DNA of 48,485 nt from NCBI GenBank assembly GCA_042088665.1, contig JBELMB010000017.1, positions 1 through 48,485 on the forward strand, given 5' to 3'. This document shows, in pieces, positions 37,901-43,900 of this stretch. The DNA comes from JBELMB01 sp042088665 (GTDB taxonomy: Bacteria > Pseudomonadota > Alphaproteobacteria > Rhodobacterales > Rhodobacteraceae). Numbering within the stretch: the first letter of the stretch is position 1; each line of letters starts with the position of its first letter. The notes below the pieces were generated by a model, which was not told the DNA's origin, searched no databases, and worked only from the letters and a program-made list of their open reading frames with translations. The position numbers and the translations under genes were made by a program.

Positions 37901-40900
37901 GTGTCATAGCCAAAGGCCAGATCCACACCGGCGTAGAGGCCGCCGCCCAGAACCAGGTTGATCGGTGGCGCAGGCCAGATCGGGATCGACTGGCGGAACT
38001 CGAAGCCCGCCTGCAGCCGCGGCATGTCATAGGTGACAAGGTCCACATTGCCGCCGAAAAGCAGCGGCAGCGCCGACAGCGGATCGGTCAGGATCGGAAT
38101 GTCAAAATCCGGATCGTCATCAAATCCGGACAGTGCAGTGTTGAAACCACCCGCGCCAAGGGCGTCCATCTGGCTCGCCTGATCGTTGCGGATCGCGCCC
38201 CCCTGGATCGCGCTGGCAAGGTCGAAGTTGTTGAAAATATTGTTGGCGTCGGCGATGTCGGGTCCGGCAAGGTTGATCCGGTCCACAAGGATCAGCGCGC
38301 CGGTGCTCGACACTTGCTTGGCCGCGTTGACCAGCGTCATGATCTTGGACACCGATGCGAGGAAATCGGCCACATCGCTGTCGCCAAAGAGCTCTGCGAG
38401 GTCCACGATGGTGATCGGACGGCCAAAGACATCCGACAGCAGCGGCAGCGGCTCGAACAGGATGTCCAGCAGCGGCTGCAGCGGTTCCAGCGCGTCCAGA
38501 ATCGGTTCAAAGACGCTGACGATGTAGTCGTTGATAAAGCTGCCGAGGTTCAGACCGACGTCGCGGAACCCGATGTCAGGCGCGGTGATCGACCCGCCGG
38601 AGCCGATGCTCCAGTTCGAATCCAGCCACAACTGGAAGGAGGGGAACGGCGAGTTGCTGACCCCGTTCTCGTCGAATCCAAAGCCGAGGTTCAGGCTGAG
38701 ATCCGCATTGGCCTCCAGATCCCAGGTCGGGTCGAAATCATCGAGGCCGAGACTGCCCAGAGCGATCTCGTTGCCACCTGCGCTGTTGTCGATGTCCAGC
38801 CCGAGAGATCCGCGGACAAAGGCGCCGCGCGCATCCGGATGATCGTCAGCTGTCTGGATGCCGACAATGGCCTCAAGGAAGCCAAGCTCCCCGCGCACCT
38901 CGAACCCGTCATCGATGACCAGATCCAGCGCGGCCCGGAATTCCGGTGCCGGATCGCCCGCCACCCCTGCGCCCGCCGCGGCCTCTGCATCGGAGATCTC
39001 GCCGACGTCGTCCAGAAGGTAGAACCCGGACGTCGCGTTAAAGCCGAAACCGAGGTCCATGGCATAGTCCAGCGCCACTTCGAAGGTTGGCGGGGGATCG
39101 CCCCCGTCGTCCTCGTCGTCGCGCCGGCCGGTGGCCAGGTTCAGGCCCGGCAGGCCCAGATCGAACTCGACGTTGCCCTCTGCGAGGACCACGCGATCGC
39201 CCAGACGCACCACCAGTTCGATGTCACTGACAGACAGGATATCGCCCGCGTAGTCGTCACCACGCACCCAGGTCTGGGTGCCGGTGTTGTCGGTATAGCG
39301 CAGCTCCAGCGCGTCTGAATCCGGGGTGCCATCACCGTCACTGTCGCGCAGCGCGGGGCCAAAGATATCTTCCAGCGCCTGAAGCACGGCGTCGAAGCCC
39401 GGGTCGCTATAGTTGCCCGTGGCCGCGGCAATACGGTCGCGGAACTCGGCCACGAAATCCGCAGCGCCACTCAGCTGGTCGCCGACCAGCGGCAGCGATA
39501 TGCCCAGCAATTCACCGCGCAGGCCGTCCTCGATCAGGCTCAGCGCCAGGTCCAGTCCCGCACCGATGCCGCTGAAACTGCCCAGCAGGTTCAGATCGGT
39601 CAGCAGATCGTCCAGATCGCTTGGCCCGGTGAAAGTGAAATCGGTGTTGTTGGACAGCCCCTGACCGCGCGACAGCTTTTCCAGCAGCGCCGCCAGATCA
39701 TCGACCACCAGCTGCACGTCCCCGATGGACACGGCCTCGGTCGGGAACCGCAACGGCAGGTTCACATCGACCACGATGTCGGTCTCAAGCTCAAGCGCAT
39801 TACGCAGCGTGGTCACGCTGCTCAGCAGCGAGCTGATGGAATAGCGCTGTTCGTCGTTGGCAAAACTGTAGGTGATCGTGCCCTGGTTCTGCTCGTCGGT
39901 GTTGCCTTCGGCGTAGGTGCTGTTGGTGATGCGCGCGTGACCCTCGCGCACAAAGACACCAAGCGGCCCCAACGCGAGGTCGAACTCAACATCGTCAGCC
40001 TCGGCAAACAGCCCCACGTTCACACCGGTGGTGCCCAGCAGGAAGGCGCTTGGCGTGTTGCCCGACAGATCGAGACCAAAGTCGAGATCCGCTGAAGCGG
40101 AGGCCAGATAAGTCAAGGTCGTCTCGCCACGCGCATCCACGAGCGAGGTCAGGCCGCCGATGTTACCGATGTCGCCGATGCCCAGATCCGCAAGATCCAG
40201 CGAGAATTCCGAACTGCCGCTGGCCGTCGGCGCCGCAAGATCAAAGTTGAACAGAAGGCTGGAACTGGGCGCATCCCAGGACAGCGACAAAAGGTCGGAA
40301 TCCACCCCGACACCCGGATCGGGGATCAGGTTGCCGTCGATCAGGATGCGCTCCAGCTCTGCTTCGAGGGCGGAAAACACCGCCGAGATCGGCGGCTGGC
40401 CGTCGCCGGGCGTGTAGAGATCACGGAAGGCCTGCGCCGCTTCGACCAACCGTTCGGCCAGATCGAGGATGCCGTCCAGCGTAGAGCCGATCACCGGGAT
40501 ATCGGCCCCCAGCCCGGTGTCGCGGAACCAAGACACCAAGAGGTCGGCCAGCTGGATCAGCGCATCGGCCACGCGCTCTGGCGTGAGGTTGTCGAAATCG
40601 GCGAACTGGCCGAGGTCGGGCGCATCAATCCTCCATGTCGACGGGTCAAAGGCGTTGACGACGTTGATCTCGAACCGTTCCGGGTCACCCGCATCCAGCG
40701 CAAAGAGCGTCGCACCGGGCCCCGACAGGCTGATCGGCGCGCTGAAGGATCCGCCGACGTTTGCGCTGAACCCGTCGCTGTAGTTGAACAGCTGACTGGC
40801 CAGCAGCTCTGGCGAAGAGGTGATTTCCGAGAGAAAGAACTGCCCCGCCTGAAGGTCGATGCGCAGCGTTCCCCCAAGGTCGAGGACCGCGCCGTCCAGC

Positions 40901-43900
40901 TCCAGATCGACGATGCCGAACCGCGCGGCAGCGTCCAGTGTGCCGTCCACCTCGACAGTGACATCGGCATCAAAGGTATCGACGTAAAGCCCTGAAAGCA
41001 CGTTGGAACTGGCGATCTGCAACGCCAACGGCGGCAGGGCTTCCTGACGTGTGCCAAAGCCAAGCTCGGCCGCGCCACCCGCATCCGTGGCGTCCGCCTC
41101 GATCACCATGCTGGGCGCGCCATCGGTCAGCACAAAGCTCAGCGTGCCATTGGGGTTCGACCGCACGATCAGCGGCGCAAGCCCGTCCGCCTGCCGTGCC
41201 ACGTTCATGTCGTGCAGGGCGAGGTTCAGCCGCGACACCAGCGAGGCCCGGTCGGGGTCGGTGCCTGCGTCATCCGGGTCAGCGGCAGGCACCAGCACGG
41301 CGGTCTCGGCGGCGGTCAGCGTGATGACCTCTGCCGGGCGATCCCCGATGCTGATGCGCAAGGCCGCGTCATTGGTCAGCGTGCCCGTCTCGGGCGACGG
41401 ATCGGTGCCGGTCAGCACCACCGTGGCGCGCTGCTGCACCGAGCCAAAGCCCAGCACCGTGTTGGCCGGATCCTCCGGGTCGGCGCTGAACATCAGCGTG
41501 CCGCCCAGCTCGGAGGACAGGGTCATGGCGAGGCGGGTCTCGCCATCCACCATCTCGGTGCCGACAATGATCGCATCGGGGGACAGCGGATCCCCCGTGC
41601 CACCATCGCGCAGCGCGGCGCCCGCGCTCAGCGCCTGCGACACCGCAAGTTGCAGATCAAGGGCGAGATCATCAACCGTCGCGTTGTCGGCGGTCTGCCC
41701 GGCGTCCAGCGTGACGTCCAGCCGGCGTCCGTCCGCCAGCACCAGCGCAAAACGCGCCCGCGTGCCGCTGTCCAGCTGGCCATTGGCGGGCGGCGGCGCA
41801 AGCGCCGTCAGCACGGTCGCCACACGGCTCAGATCAAAGCCAAAGCCGATCCGCAGGCTGCCAGACGCATCCAGCGAGATCATGCCTTCTGACGAGAGAG
41901 AGGCCACGCCACCAAAGCTCTGGTCGACGTCAAAGCCCGCTTCGAGGGCGTCCACCGGATCGCCGTTCTCGTCGGTGAAGTCGAAATCATGGTTCAGGGT
42001 AACGAGGAAATCGAGGTTGTTGGTCGTCGCGTTGTAGCTGCTGCTCACGCCGTTCGCGGGCACCCCGGCAGAGCCAAGAAGCTGCGTGACCAGCTCATCG
42101 AGCGTTTCAAAATTGGCAAAGTTCTCAGCCGTTTCCAGCGTATCGACCACTTGCTCGCCAAAGGCGATGCCCCAGTCCATCAACTCGCCAAGCGTCGCAT
42201 CGCCAAAGGGCACGCGGGTCTGCATGAACTGCGCATCCGAGATCGTCGAGAGCCAGTCGGCAAAGCCGCGCAGCCCCGCCAGAACGGTCTCTGCATCCAG
42301 TTCGGAGAAGTTCGGCAGCTCGCTGGCCAGTGCACCGGCCATGACGACGGTCGGGGCTTCGCCCGACAGCGGATCGCCACTGAAAGTAAAGGAACCGGTG
42401 CCAAGATAGCTGCCGCCCACGCGGGCAGAGACGCTGAGCGCTCCGGCGATCTGCGACGGCCCGGCCTCAAGGTTGAGGATGCTGTCGATCGAAGTGCCCA
42501 GCAGTTGCGTCAGCGTGAACGGCTCGGGCAGGCCGTCGTCGCCATCCACGCCACCAGTCACCTGCGCCTGCAACGTCAGCGTGGCCGAGCTGAAGTCGAG
42601 GTCAAGCACACCGACCCGCAATTCGGGATCGACATTGGCGTCAAGCGCCGCGTTGATGCCCGCCCCAAAGCTGTCGAGCCGCAAGAAGACCGCGTCCTGC
42701 GGGTCCACCAGCGGATCCAGATCGGCCCCGAAGGTCAATTGCATGGCGACCATCGCCTCACCGCCCAGACCGGCCTCCATCGACAGGCCCGTCACCGGAT
42801 CGGTAAAGCTGAACAGCTCGCCCGCCAGATCGCGCGTGATCTCGAACCCGATCTGCATGACGAACTGGTCGTGGCCCTCGGGAATGCCGAGCAGGCGCGC
42901 CGCTTCGTCTTCGGCGGCCGCGATCACGCCGCCGAACATGTTGGCGCGGTCCACAACAACGCTGCGCGCGTCGTCGGCCAGCGCCTCGAGTGCCGTGGCA
43001 GCGGCTTCTGCGGCCTCTTCGGCCAGCGCTCCGGGGGTCTGGAAATGCGCCGTCAAAGCGGTGGCTGCATCGGCAAGCACGGCGCCGAGATCCAGCAGAT
43101 CAGACAGGGACCGGTCGATGATCGGCAGGTCCTGCTGTAGCAGGTCCACGCGTTCCGCCGCGCGCGCCAGCTCGTTGAGCCATTCACCCAACTGGTTGAG
43201 CGCGGCAAGCGGATCCTCGGACAGGGCGCCACCGTTCAACAGATCCAGCGGATTGTCGGGGAGCAGGTCGGTCAGATCGTCCACGTCGAAATCGATGTCC
43301 GGCGCGGTGGCGGGTGCATCCAGCCGCCACGAGAAGCTGATCGGCACCACATCGACACCGCCACTGGCTGCCAGCTCGGCGCTGGCCTCCAGCGTGCCGT
43401 TGACCTCGGGCGTGCCAAAGGCGGCACCGCCAGCCCCCAGCAATTCGCGCAAAGTGGCGCGTCCGTCATCGGCAGAGGTGGCGGGATCGACCAGTTCAGC
43501 GCGGAACGTCGCGGCATCAGTGGGATGCAGGCTGCCGTCCGGGTTGCGCGCGCCACCCGCCGCCTGCGCGTTGCGCGCCTCCAGCCGGAAAGGACCAAGG
43601 TTGGCGCCCGCGGTGAAGGGCGTCGGCGTCGACAGGCGCGCCGACAACAACACCGCCGTCGCCGGGCCTGCCACGAGGTAGACCCGGTCTTCGAAGGCCA
43701 GTGTCGGATCGAACAACAGCCCCAGCCGCAGGTCCAGCTCGCTCTGCCCCGACACCTGTGCACTGCCGTTGAGGTCAAAGCCGCCAAAGCCACCGGGCAG
43801 CGTCTCGTCGATGCCCAATGACAGCGCTTCGTCAAAGCTGGACAGGTCGTTGATCGCCACTTCGAGCCCATCGGCCTCAACCGAAACGGCAGCGGAATCG

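Noticed and set aside
18238..39318. Very long plus-strand open frames opposite the giant gene (about 1,360, 860, 1,455 and 1,613 codons).
   Set aside because: They are mirror frames produced by the GC-rich, Asp/Gly/Leu-heavy codons of the real gene. They have no domains or ribosome-binding sites, and their repeats follow the sense-strand repeats.
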